Source: Paenibacillus tengchongensis (lineage in GTDB: Bacteria; Bacillota; Bacilli; Paenibacillales; Paenibacillaceae). From it: a stretch of DNA of 64,000 nt. The stretch spans positions 558,001-622,000 of the forward strand of contig NZ_WACP01000001.1 in NCBI RefSeq assembly GCF_008973665.1, written 5' to 3'. Shown piece by piece: positions 33,696 to 42,032 of this stretch (positions are counted from its first letter, which is position 1; each line of letters begins with the position of its first letter). Made by a program: the position numbers and the translations under genes. The notes beneath the pieces were generated by a model. The model had not been told where the DNA came from. It made no database searches and was given only the letters and a program-made list of their open reading frames with translations.

Positions 33696-34739
33696 TCATT
33701 CAGCCGTCTTGTTCACAAACTGCATGTCCACCAGCCCGTCGTAGGTATATTCGCCTTTGTAAATTCCCGTCTTGATCATTACATTCATATCCTTGTCGAG
33801 CGCTTCCTCGGAGATGATGCCGTCCGGACTCCAGAGCTGATCCTCGTACGCCCGGTCCAGTGCAGCCTGCGCCGCCGTATCCGACAGGGTCGGGAACTCG
33901 GCCTTCAGCACCTCCATCGCCATTTCCTGATCCTCCTGAATCGCCTTGAGCGCTTTGACCACCGCGTTGACCGCCTTCTGGACCGTTTCCGGGTCTTTCT
34001 CGATCGTCGATTGCTTTACACTCAGCACCGAGTAAGCATAGTCGCCCAAATCGTGGAATTTATAAAAGGGCTCGTCCCATACCCCCTTCTCCATCCCGTC
34101 ACTGATTTGCGGTTCGGCGCCGTTGGCGATATCCGCCGCACCCTGCTGCACCATCGCCACTACGGTTGAGCCGTCCGCCGGCTCCAGCAGCCGCACATCC
34201 TTCTGCGGATCAAGCCCCAGCTCCAGCAGCAGATATTGGGTCAGCAGGTTAGGCGTGCCGCCGTGACGGCCGGCGTTGACCTTTTTCCCCTCCAGAAATG
34301 CTTTCAATTCTTCATCTGAGCTGCCGGCAGGCGCCGTGCCCTTCTTGGCCATCAGATACACATTGGCGCGGTTGACGACATTGCTGACCGAGATAATCGG
34401 GTCGGAATTGCCGATATTCGCCAGCGCGTTGGACTCCGGCCCGCCAATGACGCCCCAGGCGTCGCCGCTGACTACCGATGTGACATGCGCGCCGCCGGCC
34501 GCCTGCAGCATCTCCACCTCCAGCCCCTCTTCGGCAAAATACCCCTCCCGTTGCGCCACATAAAGCGGCAGATAGCCGGTGTAATGCAGCGGCTCGGCAA
34601 TGACCAGCTTGGTCAGCTTCCCGCTTTCGGCGGCGGCCGTGCCGGGTTCGGCAGTCTCTTCATTGCCGCAACCGGCAAGCATAAGGGCAGCGGACAGCAG
34701 CAGGACGGCGGACAGCTTCACTTGGTTCTTTTTCTTCAT
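33696..34739 (-). CDS. SsuA/NMT1-type substrate-binding lipoprotein
   Basis: The 347-residue precursor has a lipoprotein signal (LLLSAALMLAGCGN). The mature part has the periplasmic-binding-protein type 2 pattern of nitrate/sulfonate/THI5-like proteins: LHYTGYLPLYVAQREGYFAEEGLEVEM near the N-terminus, HVTSVVSGDAWGVIGGPES and KVNAGRHGGTPNLLTQYLLLELG. It should bind a small organic ligand outside the cell and pass it to the permease encoded next to it. ATG 34739 is behind AAGGGGAGAAACCG. The lack of alkanesulfonate monooxygenase genes and the presence of a RutB-like hydrolase favour a pyrimidine- or amide-like ligand over a sulfonate. Confidence 0.85.
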   Translation of the reverse strand: MKKKNQVKLSAVLLLSAALMLAGCGNEETAEPGTAAAESGKLTKLVIAEPLHYTGYLPLYVAQREGYFAEEGLEVEMLQAAGGAHVTSVVSGDAWGVIGGPESNALANIGNSDPIISVSNVVNRANVYLMAKKGTAPAGSSDEELKAFLEGKKVNAGRHGGTPNLLTQYLLLELGLDPQKDVRLLEPADGSTVVAMVQQGAADIANGAEPQISDGMEKGVWDEPFYKFHDLGDYAYSVLSVKQSTIEKDPETVQKAVNAVVKALKAIQEDQEMAMEVLKAEFPTLSDTAAQAALDRAYEDQLWSPDGIISEEALDKDMNVMIKTGIYKGEYTYDGLVDMQFVNKTAE

Positions 34740-34762
34740 CGGTTTCTCCCCTTTTGGTTGAG

Positions 34763-35653
34763 TTAGGCCTTCTTCATTCCGTAGCCCTTCGACAGCCACT
34801 TCTCCAGCAGCACAACGCCCATATACATGACCATCGAAAGGATGGACAGAACCACCACGCCAACCCAGACCAGGTTGATGTCGAGGATCGTTCCGGCATA
34901 GATGACCATCCGTCCGATGCCGTGGCTCGATGCGATGAATTCACCGACAATTGCGCCGGCCAGCGACAGGGCGATGTTGATCCGCAGGCTGCTGATCATC
35001 CAGGGCATGGCCCAGGGGATAACCACCTTGGTAAACACCTGATGCCGCTTCGCCCCAAGGGAATACATCAGCTTCTCCATATCCTTGTCCACACTCTGCA
35101 CACCGCTGTGCGCAGACAGGGCGGCGACCACCACCGTCATGGCAAAAGCCAGCGCCACCTTGGAGAAAAAGCCGATTCCCAGCAGGATGACCAGCACCGG
35201 GGCGAGGGCCAGCTTCGGCATCGCGTTCAATAGGATCAGGAACGGCTCACTGATTCCGGCGAATTTGCGCGACCACCAGAACGATAACCCTAGCAGTGAA
35301 CCAATCAACGTGCCTCCTACAAAGCCGAGGATCGTGGAGCTTGAGGTATAGCCGATATCCTGCAGCAGTGTCCCCTCCGTGATTTGCGTCCAGGTTGTAG
35401 TGAGGATGCGGGACGGGCTGCTCCAGTAATAGGCGTCCATCCAGCCGATGCGGGTCAGCACCTCCCAGAGCACTACAATCAGCACGGCCACCGCCGCTCT
35501 GCCCATGGTAATGATCCGTTTGTTCCGCCGCTCCAGCGCTTCGTCGTCGGAAATGACCGGCTTTGTCGGCCTCGCCTCCTGCTTCAGGGCAGGGGCGCTT
35601 TCCGCCGCCTCGAACCTGTGGATGACATAGCCTTTCTTCTGCACATTCTCCAT
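34763..35653 (-). CDS. SsuC-like ABC transporter permease
   Basis: The 296-residue membrane protein has six hydrophobic segments. It carries the BPD-permease coupling loop (EKLMYSLGAKRHQVFTKVVIP, an EAA-type motif) that contacts the ATPase, and ends GYGMKKA. The N-terminal ~45 residues are cytoplasmic. It is the membrane channel for the ligand delivered by the neighbouring lipoprotein. Gene order on the minus strand is ATPase, permease, binding protein, hydrolase, exporter. ATG 35653 has AAGGGGGAAGC upstream. Confidence 0.87.
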   Translation of the reverse strand: MENVQKKGYVIHRFEAAESAPALKQEARPTKPVISDDEALERRNKRIITMGRAAVAVLIVVLWEVLTRIGWMDAYYWSSPSRILTTTWTQITEGTLLQDIGYTSSSTILGFVGGTLIGSLLGLSFWWSRKFAGISEPFLILLNAMPKLALAPVLVILLGIGFFSKVALAFAMTVVVAALSAHSGVQSVDKDMEKLMYSLGAKRHQVFTKVVIPWAMPWMISSLRINIALSLAGAIVGEFIASSHGIGRMVIYAGTILDINLVWVGVVVLSILSMVMYMGVVLLEKWLSKGYGMKKA

Positions 35654-35726
35654 GCTGCTTCCCCCTTTAGTGGTTTGGGTGTTACGTCCTGCGGTTTAGG
35701 CTTGCGTGCTGCGGCTTGTCCGCCGC

Positions 35727-36515
35727 CTACGAGATTTGCGCCGTCTGCTGCGTGCCGCCGTCCGACAGCAGATCGAGCAGATGGGCCTTCAGTTCCATAA
35801 ACGAAGCGGACACCGTATCCTCCATGTGGCGCGGGCGCGGCATGTCTACGGAAATCTTGGATATAATCCGGCCGGGCCGGCCGGAGAACACATAAATGTC
35901 GTCGGAGAGATAGATTGCTTCATCGATATCATGGGTTACAAACAGCACAGTCTTGCGGAAGTCCTCCCAAATTTCCAGCAGCCAGTTCTGCATCGTCAGC
36001 CGGGTCTGCGCATCCAGCGCGCCGAACGGCTCGTCCAGCAGGATAATATCCCGGTCATAGAGCAGGGTGCGCAGGAGCGCTGCCCGCTGGCGCATGCCCC
36101 CGGACAGCTCAGCCGGATAATGGCCGCCGAAGCCCTTCAGCCCGTAGCGGTCCATGAGCGGCTGGGCCCGGGCCACTGCCTCCTTACGCGGCACTCCGCG
36201 GATCTCCATTCCGAGAATAATGTTGTCGAGAATGGTCCGCCAGGGGAGCAGCATATCTTTTTGCAGCATATAGCCGACATGTCCCGTCTTGCCGACGATA
36301 TCCTCCCCATCCGCCAGCACACGTCCGGTTGAAGGCGGAACCAGGCCGGCGATAATATTGAACAGCGTCGATTTGCCGCAGCCGCTCGGACCGATGATGC
36401 TTACGAAACGCCCCTCTTCAATGCTCAGATTCGTCTCCTGCATCGCTGCAATTTCCTGTCCGTCGCGGCGGAACCATTTGCTTACCCCGGCAATCTCAAT
36501 TTTGGTCTTCATCAT
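35727..36515 (-). CDS. SsuB-like ABC transporter ATPase
   Basis: The 262-residue ATPase shows Walker A GPSGCGKST, Q-loop MLQKDMLLPW, signature LSGGMRQR, Walker B IILLDEPFGALDAQTR and the switch histidine FVTHDIDEA. Sequence style matches the nitrate/sulfonate/taurine subfamily. It powers the permease encoded 73 bp downstream. Two adjacent ATG codons (36515 and 36512) follow AGGAGG; spacing favours the second slightly. It appears to be the first gene of the transporter operon, and the stem-loop just upstream belongs to the DUF2294 gene instead. Confidence 0.9.
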   Translation of the reverse strand: MMKTKIEIAGVSKWFRRDGQEIAAMQETNLSIEEGRFVSIIGPSGCGKSTLFNIIAGLVPPSTGRVLADGEDIVGKTGHVGYMLQKDMLLPWRTILDNIILGMEIRGVPRKEAVARAQPLMDRYGLKGFGGHYPAELSGGMRQRAALLRTLLYDRDIILLDEPFGALDAQTRLTMQNWLLEIWEDFRKTVLFVTHDIDEAIYLSDDIYVFSGRPGRIISKISVDMPRPRHMEDTVSASFMELKAHLLDLLSDGGTQQTAQIS

Positions 36516-36560
36516 CTCAGCCTCCTAGTTTGTAGTGTGACTCCCTGCAGACCTTCACGA

Positions 36561-36623
36561 TAATAAAAATGCCGCCAGTTCAAGACACAGCCCAAACAGG
36601 CTAATGTCTAAAACTGACGGCAG
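36561..36623 (-). terminator. Terminator of the DUF2294 gene
   Basis: TGCCGTCAGTT pairs with AACTGGCGGCA (one G-U pair) around an inner weaker stem and is followed on the minus strand by TTTTTATTAT. It lies 20 nt after the DUF2294 stop. Confidence 0.85.
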
Positions 36624-36643
36624 GCCGGCTCTCTTGCTTTCCG

Positions 36644-37018
36644 CTAGAGCTCCAACGTAACGTTCAGATAATGCTCCAGGTCCTTCTCCAAAATTATGAT
36701 CGTACCGGAATATTCGGTCTCCACATCATAATCTTTCAGAACAGCCCTGATATTCACTTGAAATTCATCCATAAACGCCTGCTTGATCTCGCTCTTGAAC
36801 ACCTCGTGCAGAACGAGATTGATTTCCCGGCTGGCCGCGGCGGCGTGGGTATCCAGCACCTTCAGCACCGGCACCCGGCTGTTTATGGATAAGATAATAA
36901 TCTTGTTCCCGACAAAATCGACCTTCTGCTGCCTGACGCCGGCGTTAAACAGCTTCTTATTGATTTCGTTATAAATCCGTAAAATATCCTGTTTCCATTG
37001 TCCGGCGGAAGCGATCAT
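36644..37018 (-). CDS. DUF2294-type protein
   Basis: The 124-residue soluble protein matches what I recall of DUF2294 (about 115 residues): an N-terminal helix (DILRIYNEINKKLFNAG), a GxGP-like turn replaced here by VRQQKVDF, a strand pair (NKIIILSINSRVPVLKVLDT), and a C-terminal EYSGTIIILEKDLE. Function is unknown in the family. ATG 37018 follows AGAGGTG. It has its own promoter 86 nt upstream and its own terminator, so it is a single-gene transcript between the transporter operon and the UDG-type gene. Confidence 0.75.
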   Translation of the reverse strand: MIASAGQWKQDILRIYNEINKKLFNAGVRQQKVDFVGNKIIILSINSRVPVLKVLDTHAAAASREINLVLHEVFKSEIKQAFMDEFQVNIRAVLKDYDVETEYSGTIIILEKDLEHYLNVTLEL

Positions 37019-37103
37019 CAGCGAACACCTCTGCAGCTCATATAATGTTAACTTATATAACGAATAAGTGCGACAACCAACATTTTTGCCCGCCGTTACC
37101 CTC

Positions 37104-37131
37104 ATTATAAAGAGTTTAAGTGACTTGTCAA
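37104..37131 (-). promoter_or_regulatory. Sigma-A promoter of the DUF2294 gene
   Basis: TTGACA (37126-37131) and TATAAT (37104-37109), both perfect consensus on the minus strand, are separated by 16 bp. This is the best-looking housekeeping promoter in the window. Confidence 0.85.
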
Positions 37132-37263
37132 CAAGAAATGTGTTAATTTAAGTAACATTTTGTCCAAATAGATTGTTTGGTGTCACTATTAATAACATAT
37201 ATATAAGGAAGGGTACCATAGGCACGAACGGCAAATAACCCGTACTCCTCTCCTCTTTCCCGC

Positions 37264-38004
37264 TCATTCGGAAAAATAAAACTCCAGCGTCCGCTGCATC
37301 CGCTCTTTATGGTCCCTGAACTGCTTATGCCGGTGCCCGTTGGCGCCCGAAGGGTGGGGAAATCCCCACAGGCAGCGTTCCGCCTCCAGGATGCCTTCGT
37401 GAGTCAGCCCCCTGAGCACCTCTTCCACAACGGTCCCTAGCGGGATGACCAGAGCGCTCCTGACCTCACCCAGTTCTAAGGTAAAAGAGGTCCGTGCCGT
37501 TTCCCGCAGAAAATCGCTTGCCGGCAGGCGGGGCTGCGACCCGCTGTAATTCCTGCCTGCGGCAAAGACCGGAAACCGCAGCAGCGAGGTCGTATGCAGC
37601 AGGCTCCGGTCCCGGAAGAACTCGTCCGTTGCCCCGATATGAAGCTGCTTCGGCAGCCCCAGCCCGTCCAACATTTGCGTCAAGTTCCTCCGCATCGTTC
37701 CGGCGAAGCTGGCGGCTGCTTTGGCCCGCAGACAAGCTTCCGTGTCCGGGACATTCTCCCGTAGCGCCTGTACAGCCGCTTCATAGGCGGTCCGCATCTG
37801 CGTCCAGCCCGGGGTCAGGCCGACGATCATAACCCTGGCGGCTGGATTTACAGTCTCATTATGCGGAGCGTAGTACATTTCCAGCGCTCCGCTGGCTGCC
37901 ATCAGGAAATGCCTGTTCAGCAAGTCCTCCTTCTGCAGGGACCGGTCCGCCGGCAGCTCCATTATCGCTTGTTTATACTGCTGAAGATAGCTGGAAATCA
38001 GCAT
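37264..38004 (-). CDS. Uracil-DNA glycosylase-superfamily protein
   Basis: The 246-residue protein has the UDG-fold signature strands: ARVMIVGLTPGWTQ (in the position of the GQDPY/GxNPG water-activating loop) and WGFPHPSGANGHR (the HPSxxxR-type DNA intercalation loop). Between them is a helical region with FFRDRSLLHTTSLLRFPVF. The canonical catalytic Asp of family 1 is not evident, so the specificity may differ, as in divergent family 4-6 enzymes. ATG 38004 lies behind AAGGAGGAC. It stands alone between the DUF2294 gene and a dispersed repeat. Confidence 0.72.
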   Translation of the reverse strand: MLISSYLQQYKQAIMELPADRSLQKEDLLNRHFLMAASGALEMYYAPHNETVNPAARVMIVGLTPGWTQMRTAYEAAVQALRENVPDTEACLRAKAAASFAGTMRRNLTQMLDGLGLPKQLHIGATDEFFRDRSLLHTTSLLRFPVFAAGRNYSGSQPRLPASDFLRETARTSFTLELGEVRSALVIPLGTVVEEVLRGLTHEGILEAERCLWGFPHPSGANGHRHKQFRDHKERMQRTLEFYFSE

Positions 38005-38049
38005 GGCAGGCCTGTCCTCCTTCCTTTGATCTTTCTGCGCTGTCCCTCT

Positions 38050-38260
38050 ACAACTAGATTGATTTTCGCACACTAATTCCGCCATTATTACAGGCCGCAG
38101 CCATCTAATTCGACATTCGCCACTTAATTCTGCCCATATTGGCGCAAAAGTAATTTCCCGCCCTTATTAGGGGGCGGTTATCCAACTAAATCTCTGGTAA
38201 CCTTCAATAGTGGGGAAATTAAGTTGTGATTTTCCAACTATATATAATTTACCTCTCAAG
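38050..38260. repeat. Dispersed intergenic repeat, copy 3 (CACTTA/TCCAACTA family)
   Basis: Contains AACTAGATTGATTTTCGCA, TTCGCCACTTAATTC and GGCGGTTATCCAACTAAA, shared with the gaps at 6365 and 13738. It fills the left half of the gap between the UDG-type gene and the glycosyltransferases. Confidence 0.6.
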
Positions 38261-38443
38261 CTACAGGCCGACAAAGACAACATAGCCGCCGTATTACGCA
38301 AGATCGAAGAGGAGAAAGCCGTCGCGGGTATGCAAGAGCGGTTTCAATACGCTTTTTGCAGCTCTATATCGCCTTATGCAGGCAATGCCGCTATCAGTCG
38401 GCCCTCGTCCACCCTGGCGTCCTGGATGCGGTGCGGCTCCTGA
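38261..38443 (+). other. Possible gene remnant
   Basis: The open frame reads LQADKDNIAAVLRKIEEEK and then AVAGMQERFQYAF, which has protein-like helix character, before drifting into low-quality sequence. No ribosome site fits. It could be the ghost of a gene disrupted by the adjacent dispersed repeat. No family is recognised. Confidence 0.2.
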
Positions 38444-38563
38444 TATCCTGTCTTGCGATTTTCGTAATCTATACACTTGCCGGCAAAATGTGCCCCATCC
38501 GCCGTTACTCCCGTTATCCCCGCACATATCGTAAAGAAAGATGACCATAAGGGGAGCGATGTC

Positions 38564-39304
38564 ATGGGAGCCGGTGCCGTAGAGGCTTCATCCAAGCAGG
38601 GAGTTTCCATCATTACCTGCACGAACCGCCGGGGGTATCTGCGCAATCTGTTCCATAATTTCACCCGACAACGGTATAAAACCAAAGAATTAATCGTCGT
38701 AGTGAACAATGACAGTATTCCGCTGGCGCCTTATCTTGATCAGGCGAAGCGTCTGCGGCATGTTCACATTTACCGCATGCCGGGCTCCGCCACGCTGGGC
38801 GCTTGCCTTAATTTTGCCGTGAGGAAGGCCAAGTACAGCTATATCGCCAAATTTGACGACGACGATTATTACGCCCGCCATTATTTGACGGACAGCCTGC
38901 AGGCGCTGCACACCGCCAAGGCGGATGTCATTGGCAAACGGGCGCACTATATGTATCTGCGCGGCTCCGGCAAGCTGATTCTGCGGTTCGCCCAGGATGA
39001 GCACCGGCAGGTAAGCAAGCTTCCCGGCGCCACTCTCTTGATCAGACGCAGCGTGCTGCACAAGGTGCCGTTCCCGGACCGCAATGTGGGCGAGGACGAT
39101 CTGTTCTGCATCCGCAGCCGCAAACGGGGCTACAAGGTATACTCCGCCGGACGGTTCAACTTTGTGGCGATCCGCCGTCGAAACTCCGCAGGCCACACCT
39201 GGATCATCAGCGACAAGGAGCTGCTGGCCCATCACAAGACCATACCTGAAGTAAAGGACTACCGGAAGTATGTCCAGCGGAAGCCTAAGGGACACCGCCC
39301 ATGA
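38564..39304 (+). CDS. Glycosyltransferase, GT-A fold (first of a tandem pair)
   Basis: The 246-residue GT2-like enzyme opens with the nucleotide-sugar-binding strand GVSIITCTNRRGYLRNL and has the metal-binding acidic cluster in AKFDDDDYYARHYL (DxD). It lacks membrane segments, so it should act in the cytoplasm on an unknown acceptor. ATG 38564 follows AAGGGGAGCG; an in-frame start at 38477 has no ribosome site. The stop overlaps the ATG of the second, paralogous gene (ATGA). The pair probably arose by local duplication. Sugar and acceptor cannot be read from the sequence. Confidence 0.85.
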   Translation: MGAGAVEASSKQGVSIITCTNRRGYLRNLFHNFTRQRYKTKELIVVVNNDSIPLAPYLDQAKRLRHVHIYRMPGSATLGACLNFAVRKAKYSYIAKFDDDDYYARHYLTDSLQALHTAKADVIGKRAHYMYLRGSGKLILRFAQDEHRQVSKLPGATLLIRRSVLHKVPFPDRNVGEDDLFCIRSRKRGYKVYSAGRFNFVAIRRRNSAGHTWIISDKELLAHHKTIPEVKDYRKYVQRKPKGHRP

Positions 39305-40017
39305 CGGCTCCCCTACTCTATTACGGCCATGACGGAATCTCCGTGATTACCTGCACCAAGCGTGCCAGACAAATGGACGCCCTGCTCCGCAACTACGGAA
39401 GGCAAAATTACCGGAACAAAGAGCTGATCATCATTCTGAATCACCCGAGCCTCCGTGTATATGACTACATGCGGGCGGCGCAGGCTTATCCGAATGTCCG
39501 GGTGTACAGCCTGCCTGCACATGTCCCGCTCGGCGCCTGTCTGAATGCAGGCGTGGGCTTCGCCCGCTGCGGGGTAATCGCCAAGTTCGACGATGACGAT
39601 TATTACGCCCCCGGCTATCTGACGGACAGCCGCCGCCTTATGCAGGAGAGCCGGGCGGCCATCGTCGGCAAACGCGCCCACTTTATGTATCTGGCCGGCC
39701 GTAAGCAGCTGCTGCTGCGGTATAAGGCACGGTCCGGGCGCTATGTCGATCAGGTGCAGGGTGCCACCTTACTGGCGAAACGTGAGGTTCTGGAGCAAGT
39801 GAGGTTTCCGGAGCTGGACCGGGGGGAGTGCGTGAAGTTCTGCACCCGGGCACAGGCCAAGGGTTACCGGATTTACGCGGGCAGCCCCTGGCATTTCCTG
39901 GCCATCCGCAGCGGCAAGGCCGGGGAGCATACGTGGAAGATCAGCGATCACGCGCTGCTGGCGCGAAATGCGGAGGTACTGAAGGTGCGGGATGTGCTGA
40001 AGTATATTGAGGGGTAG
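39301..40017 (+). CDS. Glycosyltransferase, GT-A fold (second of a tandem pair)
   Basis: The 238-residue paralogue of the preceding gene shares ISVITCTKRARQMDALLRN, LGACLNAGV, AKFDDDDYYAPGYLTDS, VGKRAHFMYL and a conserved C-terminal HTWKISDHALLA. In this copy the motif after the acceptor region differs (LDRGECVKFC versus VGEDDLFC in the first gene), so the aspartate pair there is not kept. That may alter catalysis or specificity. Translation is coupled to the first gene by a 4-bp overlap. Confidence 0.83.
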   Translation: MTAPLLYYGHDGISVITCTKRARQMDALLRNYGRQNYRNKELIIILNHPSLRVYDYMRAAQAYPNVRVYSLPAHVPLGACLNAGVGFARCGVIAKFDDDDYYAPGYLTDSRRLMQESRAAIVGKRAHFMYLAGRKQLLLRYKARSGRYVDQVQGATLLAKREVLEQVRFPELDRGECVKFCTRAQAKGYRIYAGSPWHFLAIRSGKAGEHTWKISDHALLARNAEVLKVRDVLKYIEG

Positions 40018-40097
40018 GCCGCGGACAAACCATTTGAAGCCCGGCCCACTTCCGTATATGATAACTTTATCCATGTATACAGGAGGCTTTCATTCTA

Positions 40098-40592
40098 ATG
40101 CCAGTCATGATCAATGAGAATATAAAATCGCCCGAAGTCGTACTCACCGGCCTGAACGGAGAAGAGTATGGCATTGTCGCCAGGGATAAAGCGCTGAAGA
40201 TGGCCCGCAAAGCGGGAGCCGACCTCGTCTGCACCTCGCTGATGAGCAGCCCTCCGCCATGCTCGCTGGTTCCGAAGGGTCAGGGCAAATCCACTGTGCA
40301 GAAGGCGTCCGCCGTCCGCAAGGACAAGAACGGCAAAGAAAAGGTCAAGGAGCTGCGCTTTACCGCACACATTGAGGAGCATGACTATGAGACGAAGCTC
40401 CGGCAGGCGGACAAGCATCTGCGCTCCGGCAGTCCGGTGCAGCTGGTCGTGAAAGCCACGGGCGCCAAGGAAGGCGCCGCCGCCAAAGCAGTGCTGGAGC
40501 GGCTGCTCGCCGATCTAAAGGAAGCGGGCGTGAAGGAGACCGGTATCCAGACCAGCGGCAAGGGCTCGCAGGTGAAGGTCAATCCGCGCTAA
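40098..40592 (+). CDS. Divergent translation initiation factor IF-3-like protein
   Basis: The 164-residue protein has the IF-3 layout: an N-domain beginning MINENIKSPEVVLTGLNGEEYGIV and a C-domain with KELRFTAHIEEHDYETKLRQADKHL, corresponding to the KEIK...IDxHDxxxK region of IF-3. The normally strong linker and RGRE region are changed (SSPPPCSLVPKG; VVKATGAKEG). The canonical infC usually precedes rpmI-rplT, absent here, so this is likely a second, specialised copy. It could modulate start-site choice or ribosome hibernation; that is inference. ATG 40098 lies behind AGGAGGC. Confidence 0.75.
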   Translation: MPVMINENIKSPEVVLTGLNGEEYGIVARDKALKMARKAGADLVCTSLMSSPPPCSLVPKGQGKSTVQKASAVRKDKNGKEKVKELRFTAHIEEHDYETKLRQADKHLRSGSPVQLVVKATGAKEGAAAKAVLERLLADLKEAGVKETGIQTSGKGSQVKVNPR

Positions 40593-40685
40593 CGTTCGTC
40601 CGCAAAGAAGAATCGGCTTCAACCCGGCAGTTTGCCGGCCTATGATGCTCCGCCCAAGATTATGAATCAGTAAAATATCCGGACC

Positions 40686-40718
40686 CAATAACTGCCTTGA
40701 AGCTCAAGGCAGTTATTG
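40686..40718. terminator. Inverted repeat, possible weak terminator
   Basis: CAATAACTGCCTT pairs perfectly with AAGGCAGTTATTG (13 bp, 7-nt loop). The plus strand continues GCTCTTCCC, so the U-tract is poor. It may be the end of the IF-3-like transcript. Confidence 0.45.
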
Positions 40719-40737
40719 CTCTTCCCAAGGAGGATAC

Positions 40738-40977
40738 ATGCGGCAACAAAGATGGTTCAGGCCCATACTGGGCTGCAGTTCTTATCCTGTACGATGTGCC
40801 TTTTCAGGACACAGTCTATATGACGATCCAAGTCGTTGCGCCTTCCACAGACCTAATGGGGGTGGAACTATAAAACAGTATGTTGCCAATTTTATAGAAA
40901 TGAATACGGGCTTAGCCTTTAAGCCTGGTACGATTCCATCTGTAAATACCGTGCTTAGAAAATCGGCTTCATCCTGA
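40738..40977 (+). CDS. Hypothetical 79-residue ORF
   Basis: It has a very good ribosome site (AAGGAGGATAC directly before ATG 40738), but the product (MRQQRWFRPILGCSSYPVRC..., low-complexity-free and without membrane segment) is not recognised. Composition is unlike its neighbours. It may be a real small gene or a remnant. The 440-bp region between the IF-3-like gene and the GNAT pseudogene holds nothing else beyond the inverted repeat. Confidence 0.3.
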   Translation: MRQQRWFRPILGCSSYPVRCAFSGHSLYDDPSRCAFHRPNGGGTIKQYVANFIEMNTGLAFKPGTIPSVNTVLRKSASS

Positions 40978-41035
40978 TATAGCCTTGCCCATCTGACTTT
41001 CATTGTTTCTCCTGTACTTCCCCAACGTTCGCATA

Positions 41036-41838
41036 CTAAATCCCAAACCCCCGGCATCTGTACCGGTGCACCTGTTCAAAGCCCAAGCTTAGCGCCAGCC
41101 TGCGCGAAGCTTCATTATCGAGTGAGCAGTCCCAATAGGGAGTGAAGCCGTGCCTCATCTGATCATTAATAACCAGGTTTGCCAAAAGCGTTCCCACTCC
41201 CTGTCCACGGTAATCCGGTGTCGTCTCGATGCCGATAGCATGGGTATTCTCCGTAACGAAGCTGGAGTAGCACACTCCGGCGACCTCTTGACCGGCAAGG
41301 GCTGCATAGCCGAATCCTTGTTGCACAAACTGCTCCTCCGAAGCCCAGACAAGCCGATGTGGTTCCCGACAAAGCTTTTACCGGTCCAGTCTGCTTCCCG
41401 CCATTGCGGCGACCGTAAATCCATTGCCCGTAATCCCTGCGGTACCACCGCCTCCGCCGGCTTACTCGCCAGCTTGAACACTAACTGCTCCCACGACTGC
41501 ATCTCTCTTGCAGCAAAAATCCGCTCCAGATCCCACTCCTCATCCTGCGCAGAAATCTCGAAGTAGCTCACGCCCGTTTCCCGCAGCCGCGGAGCCAGCG
41601 AATCTGTAACATAATCATCAAGCGCATCAAGAAACGTCCAGTTTAACCGGTCCCCGATCAGATAAAATCCCTGCATGCCCTGACTCCAGATCAATGCCGT
41701 ACGGGGCGCCTCCTCATGGTCGGCAAACACCCAGCCGGGATTATTCCCGGCCAGAACAGCAGCTACCTCGGGATGGACAACACCGCCATCAAGCAGCGGC
41801 CTCACTTTATCGTAGTTCCCTCCGGCCAATTCGTACAT
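41036..41838 (-). pseudogene. Frameshifted GNAT acetyltransferase
   Basis: Two adjacent minus-strand frames together make one GNAT protein. The upstream frame (41838 to about 41345) gives MYELAGGNYDKVRPLL through SFVGNHIGLSG. The downstream frame continues ASEEQFVQQGFGYAALAG, motif A IETTPDYRGQGVG and a C-terminal RRLALSLGFEQVHRY. The join falls at a run of three C on the plus strand (41344-41346), where one missing base would restore the frame. Left as is, translation of the first frame ends at 41155 without the acetyl-CoA site. It is either a recent pseudogene or a sequencing error. Confidence 0.85.
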
Positions 41839-42032
41839 CCATCATCTCTCCCCACTTTTAGAATTCGCTGAAATAGACTTCCTGCTCTCCCTCCACTACA
41901 CTGATATCTGTCTGTTTCTCTAGACCTTGACCCTGCTTCTGCAAAAGAATTCGGTCCGGGCTGTCCCTTTTCCACCCGCCGGATTGTTATATAGACGTAA
42001 ATCGATACGGAGCAAAGGAGGAACCTGCAACC

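Noticed and set aside
36519..36640. Riboswitch upstream of the SsuB-like gene
   Set aside because: The strong stem has its T-tract on the minus strand right after the DUF2294 stop, so it is better read as that gene's terminator. No known aptamer motif was seen.
40782..41057. 91-codon minus-strand frame opposite the 79-residue ORF
   Set aside because: No ribosome site was found and no recognisable domain. The opposite strand has the better start signal, although neither is convincing.
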